In this document: one piece after another, positions 40,400 to 53,715 of the stretch
How positions within the stretch are numbered: position 1 is the first letter of the stretch
Layout of the letters: each line of letters opens with the position of its first letter
From: Nomia melanderi
Lineage: Eukaryota > Arthropoda > Insecta > Hymenoptera > Halictidae
Assembly: GCF_051020985.1 (NCBI RefSeq)
Contig: NW_027475161.1
Coordinates: 558,001-622,000, forward strand
DNA: 64,000 bases
Direction of reading: 5' to 3'
The notes under the pieces: model-generated
Seen by the model: the letters and a program-made list of their open reading frames with translations, nothing else
Database searches by the model: none
Told to the model about the DNA's origin: nothing
Program-made: the position numbers and the translations under genes

Positions 40400-41550
40400 T
40401 AGCGCAATAAGTCAAAGTGCATTGTCTGTAGGAGACCCTGGCGCATGAATCTGTGCAGCGGGATCGACCTCGGACCACCAGGGGCCGAGAAAACCACCGT
40501 CTCATGGGGCTGGACACTCAGGGTGAGGGAAATATCCAATATATATCTGGTGATATCTCGGGTGCTATTACATATAGCGCAATAAATCAAAGTGCACTGT
40601 CTGTAGGAGGACCTGTTGCATGAATCTGTGCAGCGGGAACAACCTCGGACCACCAGGGGCCTAGAAAACCACAGTCTCATGTGGCCGGACACTCAGGGTC
40701 AGGGGAAAATCCAATATATATCTGGTGATATCTCGGGTGCTATTAGAGATAGCGCCATAAACCAAAGTGAATTATCTGCAGGAGGCCCTGGCGCATGAAA
40801 CTGTTTAACGGGAACGACCTCGGACCACCAGGGGCCGAGAAAACCACAGTCTCATGGGGCAAGACACTCAGGGTCAGGGGAAAATCCAATATATATCTGG
40901 TGATATCTCGGGTGCTATTACAGATGGCGCAATAAATCAAAGTGCATTGTCTGTAGGAGGCCCTGGCGCATGAATCTGTGCAGCGGGAACGACCTCGGAC
41001 CACCAGGGGCGAGACAACCACCGTCTCATGGGGCCGGACACTCAGGGTCAGGGAAAAATCCAATATATATCTGGTGAATTCTCGGGACCTATTACAGATA
41101 GCGCAATAAATCAAAGTGCATGACCTGTAGGAGTCCCTGGCGCATGAATCTGTGCAGCGGGAACGACCTCTCACCACCAGGGGCCGAGAAAACCACCGAC
41201 ACATGGGGCCGGACTCTCAGGGTCATGTAAAAATCCAGCATATATCTGGTGATATCTCGGGTGCTATTAGAGATAGCGCAATAAATCAAATTGCATTGTC
41301 TGCAGGAAGCCCTGGCGCATGAATTTGTGCAGCGGGAACGACCTCGGAACACCACGGGCCGAGACAACCACCGTCTCATGGGGCCGGACACTCACGGTCA
41401 GGGAAAAATCCAATATATATCTGGTGATATCTCGGATGCTATTAGAGATGGCGCAATAAACCAAAGTGAATTGTCTGCAGGAGGCCCTGGCGCATGAAAC
41501 TGGTTAACGGGAACGACCTCGGACCACCAGGGGCCGAGAAAACCACAGTC
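40400..41550 (+). repeat. Extra 1.15 kb copy of 34,803-35,953
   Basis: The offset is 5,597 bp (32 monomers minus 3). It carries the same ggaggacctgttgc, aaactgtttaacggg, ggggcgagac deletion, gaattctcgggacc and catgtaaaaatccagc markers. The same segment is present again at about 43,548-44,700, so this piece exists at least three times in 10 kb. Private change: gcatgacctg at about 41,120, where the other copies have gcatggcctg. Confidence 0.85.
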
Positions 41551-42434
41551 TCATGGGGCAAGACACTCAGGGTCAGGGGAAAATCCAATATATTTCTGGT
41601 GATATCTCGGGTGCTATTAGAGATAGCGCAATAAATCAAAGTACTTTGTCTGCGGAAGGCACTGGCGCATGAATCTGTGCATCGGCAACGGCCTCGGACC
41701 ACCAGGGGCCGAAAAAACCACCGTCTCATGGGTCCGGAAACTCAGGGTTAGGGAAAAATCCAATATATATCTGGTGATATCTCGGGTGCTATTAGAGATA
41801 GCGCAATAAGCCAACGGGAATTATCTGCAGGAGGCCCTGACGCATGCATCTGTGCAGCGGGAACGACCTAGGACCACCAGGGGCCGAGAAAACCACCGTC
41901 TCATGGGGCCGGACACTCAGGGTAAGGGAAAAATCCAATATATATCTGGTGATATCTCGGGTGCTATTAGAGATAGCGCAATAAACGAAAGTGAATTATC
42001 TGCAGGAGGCCCTGGCGCATGAATCTGTGCAGCGGGAACGACCTCGGACCACCAGGGGCCGAGAAAACCACCGTCTCATGGGGCCGGACACTCAGGGTCA
42101 GGGAAAAATCCAATATATATCTGGTGATATCTCGGGTGCTATTAGAGATAGCGCAATAAACCAAAGTGAGTTATCTGCAGGAGGCCCTGGCGCCTGAATC
42201 TGTGCAGCGGGAACGACCTCGGACCACCTGGGGTTGAAAAAACCACAGTCTCATGGGGCCGGACACTCATGGTCAGGGGAAAATCCAATATATATCTGGT
42301 GATATCTCGGGTGCTAGTAGAGATAGCGCAATAAACCAAAGTGAATGATCTGCAGGAGGCCCTGGCGCATGAATCTGTGCAACGGGAACGACCTCGGACC
42401 ACCAGGGGCCGAGAAAACCACAGTCTCATGGCGC
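41551..42434 (+). repeat. Five ordinary monomers between 50-mer copies
   Basis: This stretch joins the 40.4-41.5 kb piece to the second 50-mer copy and has no long near-identical partner that I could find. It includes ctttgtctgcggaaggcac (compare 30,450) and ccaacgggaattatctg (compare 28,340 and 29,043), linking it to monomers of the older middle zone. Confidence 0.7.
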
Positions 42435-45400
42435 CGGACACTCAGGGTCAGGGAAAAATCCAATATATATCTGGTGATATCTCGGGTGCTATTAGAGATA
42501 GCGCAATAAACCAAAGTGAATTATCTTCAGGAGGCCCCGGCGCATGCATCTGTGCAGCGGGAACGACCTCCGACCACCAGGGGCCGAGACAACCACCGTC
42601 CCATCGGGCCGGACACTCAGGGTTAGGGAAAAATCCAGTATATATCTGGTGATATCTCGGGTGCTATTGGAGATAGCGCAATATACGAATGTGAATTATC
42701 TGCAGGAGACCCTGGCGCATGAATCGGGGCAGCGGGAACGACCTCGGACCACCAGGGGCCGAGGAAACCACAGTCTAATGGGGCCGGACACTCAGGGTCA
42801 GGGGAAAATCCAATATATATCTGGTGATATCTCGGGTCCTATTAGATACAGCGCAATAAACCAATGTGAATTATCTGTAAGAGGCCCTGGCGCATGCATC
42901 TGAGCAGCGGGAACGGCCTCGGACCACCAGGGGCCGAGAAAACTACAGTCTCATGGGGCCGGACACTCAGGGTCTGGGGAAAATCCAATATATATCTGGT
43001 GATATCTCGGCCCCTATTACAGATAGCGAAATAAATAAAAGTGCATTGTCTGTAGGAGGCCCTGGCGCATGAGTCTGTGCAGCGGGAACGACCTCGGACC
43101 ACCAGGGGCCGAGGAAACCACAGTCTCATGGGGCCGGACACACAGGGTCAGGGGAAAATCCAATATATTGCTGGTGATATCTCGGGTGCTATTAGAGATA
43201 GCGCAATAAACCAAAGTGAATTATCTGCAGGAGGCCCTGGCGCATGAATCTGTGCTACGGGAACGACGTCAGACCACCAGCGGCCGAGAAAACGACAGAC
43301 TGAAGGGGCCGGACACTCAGGGTCAGGGGAAAATCCAATATATATCTGGTGATATCACGGGTGCTATTACAGATAGCGCAATAAATCAAAGTGCATTGTC
43401 TGTAGGAGGCCCTGGCGCATAAATGTAGCCAGCGGGAACGACCTCGGACCACCAGGGGCCGAGAAAACCGCCGTCTCATGGGGCGGACACTCATGGTCAG
43501 GGGAAAATCCAATATTTATCTGGTGATATCTCGGGTGCTATTAGAGATAGCGCAATAAGTCAAAGTGCATTGTCTGTAGGAGACCCTGGCGCATGAATCT
43601 GTGCAGCGGGATCGACCTCGGACCACCAGGGGCCGAGAAAACCACCGTCTCATGGGGCTGGACACTCAGGGTGAGGGAAATATCCAATATATATCTGGTG
43701 ATATCTCGGGTGGTATTACATATAGCGCAATAAATCAAAGTGCACTGTCTGTAGGAGGACCTGTTGCATGAATCTGTGCAGCGGGAACAACCTCGGACCA
43801 CCAGGGGCCTAGAAAACCACAGTCTCATGTGGCCGGACACTCAGGGCCAGGGGAAAATCCAATATATATCTGGTGATATCTCGGGTGCTATTAGAGATAG
43901 CGCCATAAACCAAAGTGAATTATCTGCAGGAGGCCCTGGCGCATGAAACTGTTTAACGGGAACGACCTCGGACCACCAGGGGCCGAGAAAACCACAGTCT
44001 CATGGGGCATGACACTCAGGGTCAGGGGAAAATCCAATATATATCTGGTGATATCTCGGGTGCTATTACAGATGGCGCAATAAATCAAAGTGCATTGTCT
44101 GTAGGAGGCCCTGGCGCATGAATCTGTGCAGCGGGAACGACCTCGGACCACCAGGGGCGAGACAACCACCGTCTCATGGGGCCGGACACTCAGGGTCAGG
44201 GAAAAATCCAATATATATCTGGTGAATTCTCGGGACCTATTACAGATAGCGCAATAAATCAAAGTGCATGGCCTGTAGGAGTCCCTGGCGCATGAATCTG
44301 TGCAGCGGGAACGACCTCTCACCACCAGGGGCCGAGAAAACCACCGACACATGGGGCCGGACTCTCAGGGTCATGTAAAAATCCAGCATATATCTGGTGA
44401 TATCTCGGGTGCTATTAGAGATAGCGCAATAAATCAAATTGCATTGTCTGCAGGAAGCCCTGGCGCATGAATTTGTGCAGCGGGAACGACCTCGGACCAC
44501 CACGGGCCGAGACAACCACCGTCTCATGGGGCCGGACACTCACGGTCAGGGAAAAATCCAATATATATCTGGTGATATCTCGGATGCTATTAGAGATGGC
44601 GCAATAAACCAAAGTGAATTGTCTGCAGGAGGCCCTGGCGCATGAAACTGTTTAACGGGAACGACCTCGGACCACCAGGGGCCGAGAAAACCACCGTCTC
44701 ATGGGGCCGGACACTCACGGTCAGGGAAAAATCCAATATATATCTGGTGATATCTCGGATGCTATTAGAGATGGCGCAATAAACCAAAGTGAATTATCTG
44801 CAGGAGTCCCTGGCGCATGAATCTGTGCAGCGGGGACGACCTCGGACCACCACGGGCCGAGGAAACCACCGTCTCATGGGGCCGGACACTCAGGGTCAGG
44901 GAAAAATCCAATATATATCTGGTGATATCTCGGGTGCTATTACAGATAGCGCAACAAATCAAAGTTCATTGTCTGTAGGCGGCCCTGGCGCATGAATCTG
45001 TGCTGCGGGAACGACCTCGTACCACCAGGGGCCGAGACAACCACCGTCTCATGGGGCCGGACACTCACGGTCAGGGAAAAATCCAATATATATCTGGTGA
45101 TATCTCGGGTGCTATTGGAGATAGCGCAATAAACCAATGCGATTTATCTGCAGGAGGCCCTGGCGCAAGAATCTGTGCAGCGGGAACGACCTCGGACCAC
45201 CAGGGGCCGAGAAAATCACCGACACATGGGGCCGCACTCCCAAGGTCATGTAAAAACCCAGGATGTATCTGATGATATCTCGGGTGCTATTAGAGATAGC
45301 GCAATGAAACAAAGAGAATTATCTGCAGGAGGCCCTGGCGCATGAATCTGTGCAGCGGGAACGACCTCGGTCCACCAGGGGCCGAGAAAACCACCGTCTC

Positions 45401-48400
45401 ATGGGGCTGGACACTCAGGGTGAGGGAAATATCCAATGTATATCTGGTGATATCTCGGGTGCTATTACAGATAGCGGAAGAAATCAAAGTGCATTGTCTG
45501 TAGGAGGCCGTGGCGCATGAATCTGGGCAGCGGGAACGACCTCGGACCACCAGGGGCCGAGAAGACCACCGTCTCATGGGGCCGGCCACTCAGGGTCAGG
45601 GGAAAATCCAATATATATCTGGTGATATCTCGGGTGCTATTACAGATAGCGCAATAAATCAAAGTGCATTGTCTGTAGGAGGCGCTGGCGCATAAATCTG
45701 TGCAGCGTGAACGACCTCGGACGACCAGGGGCCGAGAAAACCACAGTCTCATGGGGCCGGAGACTCAGGGTCAGGGGAAAATCCAATATATATCTGGTGA
45801 TATCTCGGGTGCTGTTACAGATAGCGCAATAAATCAAAGTGCATTGTCTGTAGGAGGCCCTGGCGCATGAATCTGTGCAGCGGGAACGTCCTGGGACCTC
45901 CAGGGGCCGAGACAACGACCGTCTCATGGGGCCGGGCACTCAGGGTCGGTGAAAAATCCAATATATATATGGTGATATCTCGGGTGCTGTTACAGATAGC
46001 GCAATAAATCAAAGTGCATTGTCAGTAGGACGCCCTGGCGCCTGAATCTGGCCAGCGGGATCGACCTCGGACCACCAGGGGCCGAGAAAACCACCGTCTC
46101 ATGGGGCCGGGCACTCAGGGTCAGGGGAAAATCCAATATATATATGGTGATATCTCGGGTGCTGTTACAGATAGCGCAATAAATCAAAGTGCATTGTCTG
46201 TAGGAGGCCCTGGCGCATGAATCTGGCCAGCGGGAACGACCTCGGACCACCAGGGGCCGAGAAAACCACAGTCTCATGGGGCCGGGCACTCAGGGTCAGG
46301 GGAAAATCCAATATATATATGGTGATATCTCGGGTGCTATTACAGATAGCGCAATATATCAAAGTGCATTGTCTGTAGGCGGCCCTGGCGCATGAATCTG
46401 TACAGCGGGAACGACCTCGGACCACCAGGGGCCGAGAAAACCACCGTCTCATGGGGCCGGACACTCAGGGTCAGGGAAAAATCCAATATATATCTGGTGA
46501 CATCTCGGGTGCTATTAGAGATAGCGCAATAAACCAAAGTGAGTTATCTGCAGGAGGCCCTGGCGCCTGAATCTGTGCAGCGGGCACGACCTCGGACAAC
46601 CAGGGGCCGAAAAAACCACAGTCTCATGTGGCCGGACACTCAGGGTCAGGGGAAAATCCAATATATATCTGGTGATATCTCGGGTGCTATTACAGATAGC
46701 GCAATAAATCAAAGTGCATTGTCTGTAGGAGGCCCTGGCGCCTGAATCTGTGCAGTGGGAAAGACCTCGGACAACCAGGGAACGAGAAAACCACAGTCTC
46801 ATGGGGCCGGACACTCAGGGTCAGGGTAAAATCCAATATATATCTGGTGATATCTCTGGTGCTATTACAGATAGCGCAATAAATCAAAGTGCATTGTCTG
46901 TAGGAGGCCCTGGCGCATGAGTCTGTGCAGCGGGAACTACCTCGGACCACCAGGGGCCGAGAAAACCACAGACGCATGGGGCCGGACACTCAGTGTCAGG
47001 GAAAAATTCAATATATATCTGGTGATATCTTGGGTGCTATTAGAGATAGCGCAATAAACCAAAGTGAATTATCTGCAGGAGGCCCTGGCGCATGAATCTG
47101 TGCAGCGGGAACGACCTCGGACCACCAGGGGCCGAGACAACCACCGTCTCATGGGGCCGGACACTCAGGGTCAGGGGAAAATCCAATATATATCTGGTGA
47201 TATCTCGGGTGCTAATAGAGATAGCGCAATAAACCAAAGTGAATTATCTGCAGGAGGCCCTGGCGCATGAATCTGTGCAACGGGAACGACCTCGGACCAC
47301 CAGGTGCCGAGTAAACCACAGTCTCATGGGGCCGGACACTCAGCGTCAGGGGAAAATCCAATATATATCTGGTGATATCTCTGGTGCTATTACAGATAGC
47401 GCAATAAATCAAAGTGCATTGTCTGTAGGAGGCCCCGGCGCCTGAATCTGTGCAGTGGGAACGACCTCGGACAACCAGGGGACGAGAAAACCACAGTCTC
47501 ATGGTGCCGGACACTCAGGGTCAGGGGAAAATCCAATATATATCTGGTGATATCTCGGGTGCTATTAGAGATAGCGCAATAAATCAAAGTGCATTGTCTG
47601 TAGGAGGCCCTGGCGCATGAATCTGTGCAGTGGGAACGACCTCGGACAACCAGGGGACGAGAAAACCACAGTCTCATGGTGCCGGACACTCAGGGTCAGG
47701 GGAAAATCCAATATATATCTGGTGATATCTTGGGTGCTATTACAGATAGCGCAATAAATCAAAGTGCATTGTCTGTAGGACGACCTGGCGCATGAATCTG
47801 TGCAGCGGGAAAGATCTCGGACCACCAGGGGCCGAGAAAACCAGTCTCATGGGGCCGGACACTCAGGGTCAGGGGAAAATCCAATATATATCTGGTGATA
47901 TCTCGGCTGCTATTACAGATAGCGCAATAAATCAAAGTGCATTGTCTGTAGGAGGCCCTGGCGCCTGAATCTGTGCAGTGGGAACGACCTCGGTCAAATC
48001 AGGGGACGAGAAAACCACAGTCTCATGGGGCCGGACACTCACGGTCAGGGGAAAATCCAATATATATCTGGTGATATCTCGGGTGCTATTACAGATAGCG
48101 CAATAAATCAAAGTGCATTGTCTGTAGGAGGCCCTGGCGCCTGAATCTGTGCAGTGGGAACGACCTCGGACAACCAGGGGACGAGAAAACCACAGTCTCA
48201 TGGTGCCGGACACTCAGAGTCAGTGAAAAATCCAATATATATCTGGTGATATCTTGGGTGCTATTACAGATAGCGCAATAAATCAAAGTGCATTGTCTGT
48301 AGGACGCCCTGGTGCATGAATCTGTGCAGCGGGAAAGATCTCGGACCACCAGGGGCCGAGAAAACCAGTCTCATGGGGCCGGACACTCAGGGTCAGGGGA

Positions 48401-48805
48401 AAATCCAATATATATCTGGTGATATCTCGGCTGCTATTAGAGATAGCGCAATAAATCAAAGTGCATTGTCTGTAGGAGGCCCTGGCGCCTGAATCTGTGC
48501 AGTGGGAACGACCTCGGTCAAATCAGGGGACGAGAAAACCACAGTCTCATGGGGCCGGACACTCACGGTCAGGGGAAAATCCAATATATATCTGGTGATA
48601 TCTCGGGTGCTATTAGAGATAGCGCAATAAATCAAAGTGCATTGTCTGTAGGAGGCCCTGGCGCATGAATCTGTGCAGCGGGAACGACCTCGGACCTCCA
48701 GGGGCCGAGACAACCACCGTCTCATGGGGCCGGTGACTCAGGGTCAGGGTAAAATCCAATATATATCTGGTGATATCTCTGGTGCTATTACAGATAGCGC
48801 AATAA
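42435..48805 (+). repeat. 50-mer higher-order repeat, copy 2 (6.4 kb)
   Basis: This follows 33,690-40,410 monomer by monomer with scattered substitutions (for example gatatcacggg near 43,355 and cactcagcgtc near 47,340) and lacks two monomers near 46,280. The match ends at 48,805, where copy 1 has aataagtcaaag and this copy aataaatcaaag. Single-base deletions near 43,491 and 44,158 and the aaaaccagtctc and ggtcaaatcagg variants are inherited. Confidence 0.9.
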
Positions 48806-51800
48806 ATCAAAGTGCATTGTCTGTAGGAGGCCCTGGCGCATGAATCTGTGCAGCGGGAACGACCTCGGACCACCAGAGGCCGAGAAAGCCGCAGTCGCAT
48901 GGGGCCGGACACTCAGGGTCAGGGGAAAATCCAATATATATCTGGTGATATCTCGGGTGCTATTACAGATAGCGCAATAAATCAAAGTGCATTGTCTGTA
49001 GGAGGCCCTGGCGCCTGAATCTGTGCAGCGGGAACGACCTCGGACCACCAGGGGCCGAGACAACCACCGTCTCATGGGGCCGGACACTCAGGGTCAGGGA
49101 AAAATCCAATATATATCTGGTGATACCTCGGGTGCTATTACAGATAGCGCAATAAATCAAAGTGCATTGTCTGTAGGAGGCCCTGGCGCCTGAATCTGTG
49201 CAGTGGGAACGACCTCGGACAACCGGGGGACGAGAAAACCACGGTCTCATGGGGCCGAACACTCAGGGTCAGGGGAAAATCCAATATATATCTGGTGATA
49301 TCTCGGGTGCTATTACAGATAGCGCAATAAACCAAAGTGAATTATCTGCAGGAGGCCCTGGCGCATGAATCTGTATAGCGGGAACGTCCTCGGACCAACA
49401 TCGGCAGAGAAAACCACAGTCTCATGAGGCCGGACACTCAGGGTCAGGGGAAAATCCAATATATATCTGGTGATACCTCGGGTGCTATTACAGATAGCGC
49501 AATAAATCAAAGTGCATTGTCTGTAGGAGGCCCTGGCGCCTGAACCTGTGCAGCGGGAACGACCTCGGACCACGAGGGGCCGAGACAACCACCGTCTCAT
49601 GGGGCCGGACACTCAGGGTCAGGGTAAAATCCAATATATATCTGGTGATATCTCGGGTGCTATTACACATAGCGCAATAAATCAAAGTGAATTATCTGCA
49701 TGAGGCCCTGGCGCATGAATCTGTGCAGCGGGAACGACCTCGGACCACCAGGGGCCGAGAAGACCACCGTCCCGAGGCGCCGGACACTTAGGGTCAGTGA
49801 AAAATCCAATATATATCTGGTGATATCTCGGCTGCTATTACAGATAGCGCAATAAATCAAAGTGCATTGTCTGTAGGAGGCCCTGGCGCCTGAATCTGTG
49901 CAGTGGGAACGACCTCGGTCAAAAATCAGGGGACGAGAAAACCACAGTCTCATGGGGCCGGACACTCACGGTCAGGGGAAAATCCAATATATATCTGGTG
50001 ATATCTCGGGTGATATTAGAGATAGCGCAATAAATCAAAGTGCATTGTCTGTAGGAGGCCCTGGCGCATGAATCTGTGCAGCGGGAACGACCTCGGACCT
50101 CCAGGGGCCGAGACAACCACCGTCTCATGGGGCCGGTTACTCAGGGTCAGGGTAAAATCCAATATATATCTGGTGATATCTCGGGTGCTATTACAGATAG
50201 CGCAATAAATCAAAGTGCATTGTCTGTAGGAGGCCCTGGCGCACGAATCTGTGCAGCGGGAACGACCTCGGACCACGAGCGGCCGAGAAAACCACCGTCT
50301 CATGGGGCCGGACACTCAGAGTCAGTGAAAAATCCAATATATATCTGGTGATATCTTGGGTGCTATTACAGATAGCGCAATAAATCAAAGTGCATTGTCT
50401 GTAGGACGCCCTGGCGCATGAATCTGTGCAGCGGGAAAGATCTCGGACCACCAGGGGCCGAGAAAACCAGTCTCATGGGGCCGGGCACTCAGGGTCAGGG
50501 GAAAATCCAATATATATCTGGTGATATCTCGGCTGCTATTACAGATAGCGCAATAAATCAAAGTGCATTGTCTGTAGGAGGCCCTGGCGCATGAATCTGT
50601 GCAGCGGGAACGACCTCGGACCACCAGGGGCCGAGACAACCACCGTCTCATGGGGCCGGACACTGAGGGTCAGGGTAATATCCAATATATATCTGGTGAT
50701 ATCTCGGGTGCTATTAGAGATAGCGCAATAAACCAAAGTGCATTGTCTGTAGGAGGCCCTGATGCATGAATCTGTGCAGCGGGAACGACCTCGGACCACC
50801 AGGGGCCGAGAAAACCACAGTCTCATGGGGCCGGACACTCAGGGTCAGGGGAAAATCCAATATATATCTGGTGATATCTCTGGTGCTATTACAGATAGCG
50901 CAATAAATCAAAGTGCATTGTCTGTAGGAGGCCCTGGCGCACGAATCTGTGCAGCGGGAACGACCTCGGACCACCAGGGGCCGAGAAAACCACAGTCTCA
51001 TGCGGCCGGACACTCAGGGTCAGGGGAAAATCCAATATATATCTGGTGATATCTCGGGTGCTATTAGAGATAGCGCAATAAACCAAAGTGAATTATCTGT
51101 AGGAGGCCCTGATGCATGAATCTGTGCAGCGGGAACGACCTCGGACCACCAGGGGCCGAGGAAACCACAGTCTCATGGGGCCGGACACTCAGGGTCAGGG
51201 GAAAATCCAATATATATCTGGTGATATCTTGGGTGCTATTACAGATAGCGCAATAAATCAAAGTGCATTGTCTGTAGGACGCCCTGGCGCATGAATCTGT
51301 GCAGCGGGAAAGATCTCGGACCACCAGGGGCCGAGAAAACCACAGTCTCATGGGGCCGGACACTCAGGGTCAGGGGAAAATCCAATATATATCTGGTGAT
51401 ATCTCGGCTGCTATTACAGATAGCGCAATAAATCAAAGTGCATTGTCTGTAGGAGGCCCTGGCGCCTGAATCTGTGCAGTGGGAACGACCTCGGTCAAAA
51501 ATCAGGGGACGAGAAAACCACAGTCTCATGGGGCCGGACACTCACGGTCAGGGGAAAATCCAATATATATCTGGTGATATCTCGGGTGCTATTAGAGATA
51601 GCGCAATAAATCAAAGTGCATTGTCTGTAGGAGGCCCTGGCGCATGAATCTGTGCAGCGGGAACGACCTCGGACCTCCAGGGGCCGAGACAACCACCGTC
51701 TCATGGGGCCGGTTACTCAGGGTCAGGGTAAAATCCAATATATATCTGGTGATATCTCGGGTGCTATTACAGATAGCGCAATAAATCAAAGTGCATTATC

Positions 51801-53715
51801 TGCAGGAGGCCCTGGCGCATGAACCTGTGCAGCGGGGACGACCTCGGACCCCCAGGGGCCGAGAAGACCACCGTCACGAGGCGCGGGACACTTAGGGTCA
51901 GTGAAAAATCCAATATATATCTGGTGATTTCTCGGGTGCTATTACAGATAGCGCAATAAATCAAAGTGCATTGTCTGTAGGAGGCCCTGGCGCCTGAATC
52001 TGTGCAGTGGGAACGACCTCGGACAACCAGGGGACGAGAAAACCACAGTCTCATGGGGCCGGACACTCAGGGTCAGGGTAAAATCCAATATATATCTGGT
52101 GATATCTCTGGTGCTATTACAGATAGCGCAATAAATCAAAGTGCATTGTCTGTAGGAGGCCCTGGGGCATGAGTCTGTGCAGCGGGAACGACCTCGGACC
52201 ACCAGGGGCCGAGAAAACCACCGTCCCGAGGCGCCGGACACTTAGGGTCAGTGAAAAATCCAATATATATCTGGTGATATCTCGGGTGCTATTACAGATA
52301 GCGCAATAAATCAAAGTGCATTGTCTGTAGGAGGCCCTGGCGCCTGAATCTGTGCAGTGGGAACGACCTCGGACAACCAGGGGACGAGAAAACCACAGTC
52401 TCATGGGGTCGGACACTCAGGGTCAGGGAAAAATCCAATATATATCTGGTGATATCTCGGGTGCTATTACAGATAGCGCAGTAAACCAAAGTGAATTATC
52501 TGCAGGAGGCACTGGCGCATGAATGTGTGCAGCGGGAACGACCTCGGACCACCAGGGGCCGAGAAAACCGCAGTCTCATGGGGCCGGACACTCAGGGTCA
52601 GGGAAAAATCCAATATATATCTGGTGATATGTCGGGTGCTATTACAGATAGCGCAATAAACCAAAGTGAATTATCTGCAGGAGGCCCTGGCGCATGAATC
52701 TGTATAGCGGGAACGACCTCGGACCACCAGGGGCCTACAAAACCACCGTCTCATGGGGCCGGGCACTCAGAGTCAGTGAAAAATCCAATATATATCTGGT
52801 GATAACTCGGGTGCTATTACAGATAGCGCAATAAATCAAAGTGCATTGTCTGTAGGAGGCCCTGGCGCATGAATCTGTGCAGCGGGAACGACCTCGGACC
52901 ACCAGGGGCCGAGAAAACCACCGTCTCATGGGTCCGGGCACTCAGGGTCAGTGAAAAATCCAATATATATCTGGTGATATCTCGGGTGCTATTACAGATA
53001 GCGGAATAAATCAAAGTGCATTGTCTGTAGGAGGGCCTGGCGCATGAATCTGTGCAGCGGGAACGACCTCGGTGAACCAGGGGCCGAGAAAACCACCGTC
53101 TCATGGGGCTGGACACTCAGGGTGAGGGAAATATCCAATATATATCTGGTGATATCTCGGGTGCTATTACAGATAGCGCAATAAATCAAAGTGCATTGTC
53201 TGTAGGAGGCCCTGGCGCATAAATGTGGCCAGCGGGAACGACCTCGGACCACCAGGGGCCGAGAAAACCTCCGTCTCATGGGGCCGGAAACTCAGGGTCA
53301 GGGGAAAATCCAATATTTATCTGGTGATATCTCGGGTGCTATTACAGATAGCGCAATAAATCAAAGTGCATTGTCTGTAGGGGGCCCTGGCGCACGAATG
53401 TGTGCAGCGGGAACGACCTCGGACCACCAGGGGCCGAGAAAACCGCAGTCTCATGGGGCTGGACACTCAGGGTCAGGGAAAAATCCAATATATATCTGGT
53501 GATATCTCGGGTGCTATTAGAGATAGCGCAATAAATCAAAGTGCATTGTCTGTAGGAGGCCCTGGCGCACGAATCTGTGCAGCGGGAACGACCTCGGACC
53601 ACCAGGGGCCGAGAAAACCACAGTCTCATGCGGCCGGACACTCAGGGTCAGGGGAAAATCCAATATATATCTGGTGATATCTCGGGTGCTATTAGAGATA
53701 GCGCAATAAACCAAA
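48806..53715 (+). repeat. Mosaic segment, 28 monomers, partial copies at 9- to 35-monomer lags
   Basis: No single period rules here. About 49,805-50,218 recurs at 51,381-51,794 (offset 1,576), including the 3 bp longer ggtcaaaaatcagg. The taggacgccctgg / gggaaagatctc monomer at about 50,355-50,460 recurs 875 bp on. About 49,490-49,790 recurs near 55,620-55,920. About 50,538-51,080 recurs near 62,095-62,640. About 51,860-52,660 resembles 55,890-56,510. The cataaatgtggccagc unit at 53,219 is related to units at 32.75, 34.68 and 43.42 kb. Confidence 0.7.
50891..51065 (+). repeat. Representative A-haplotype monomer
   Basis: This unit shows the A haplotype: C at base 2, T18, C26, G30 and T35 (ctgtagg, so no PstI site). 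It also has the frequent cgcacgaat variant of cgcatgaat. The four sites at 18, 26, 30 and 35 usually change together, so A and E are true subfamilies and not independent noise. Base 2 is less tightly linked: agag with A-type sites is common. Confidence 0.85.

Larger units (their letters stand above)
33690..40410 (+). repeat. 50-mer higher-order repeat, copy 1 (shared part, 6.7 kb)
   Basis: This long block recurs at 42,435-48,805. The offset is 8,745 bp up to about 37.5 kb and 8,395 bp after about 37.9 kb. The value 8,745 equals 50x175 minus the five single-base losses that lie between the two copies, so the unit length is fully explained. Indels fixed in both copies include the 1 bp losses near 34,738 and 35,412, the 2 bp loss in aaaaccagtctc (about 39,447 and 39,974) and the 1 bp gain in ggtcaaatcagg (about 39,598 and 40,122). 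Confidence 0.9.
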
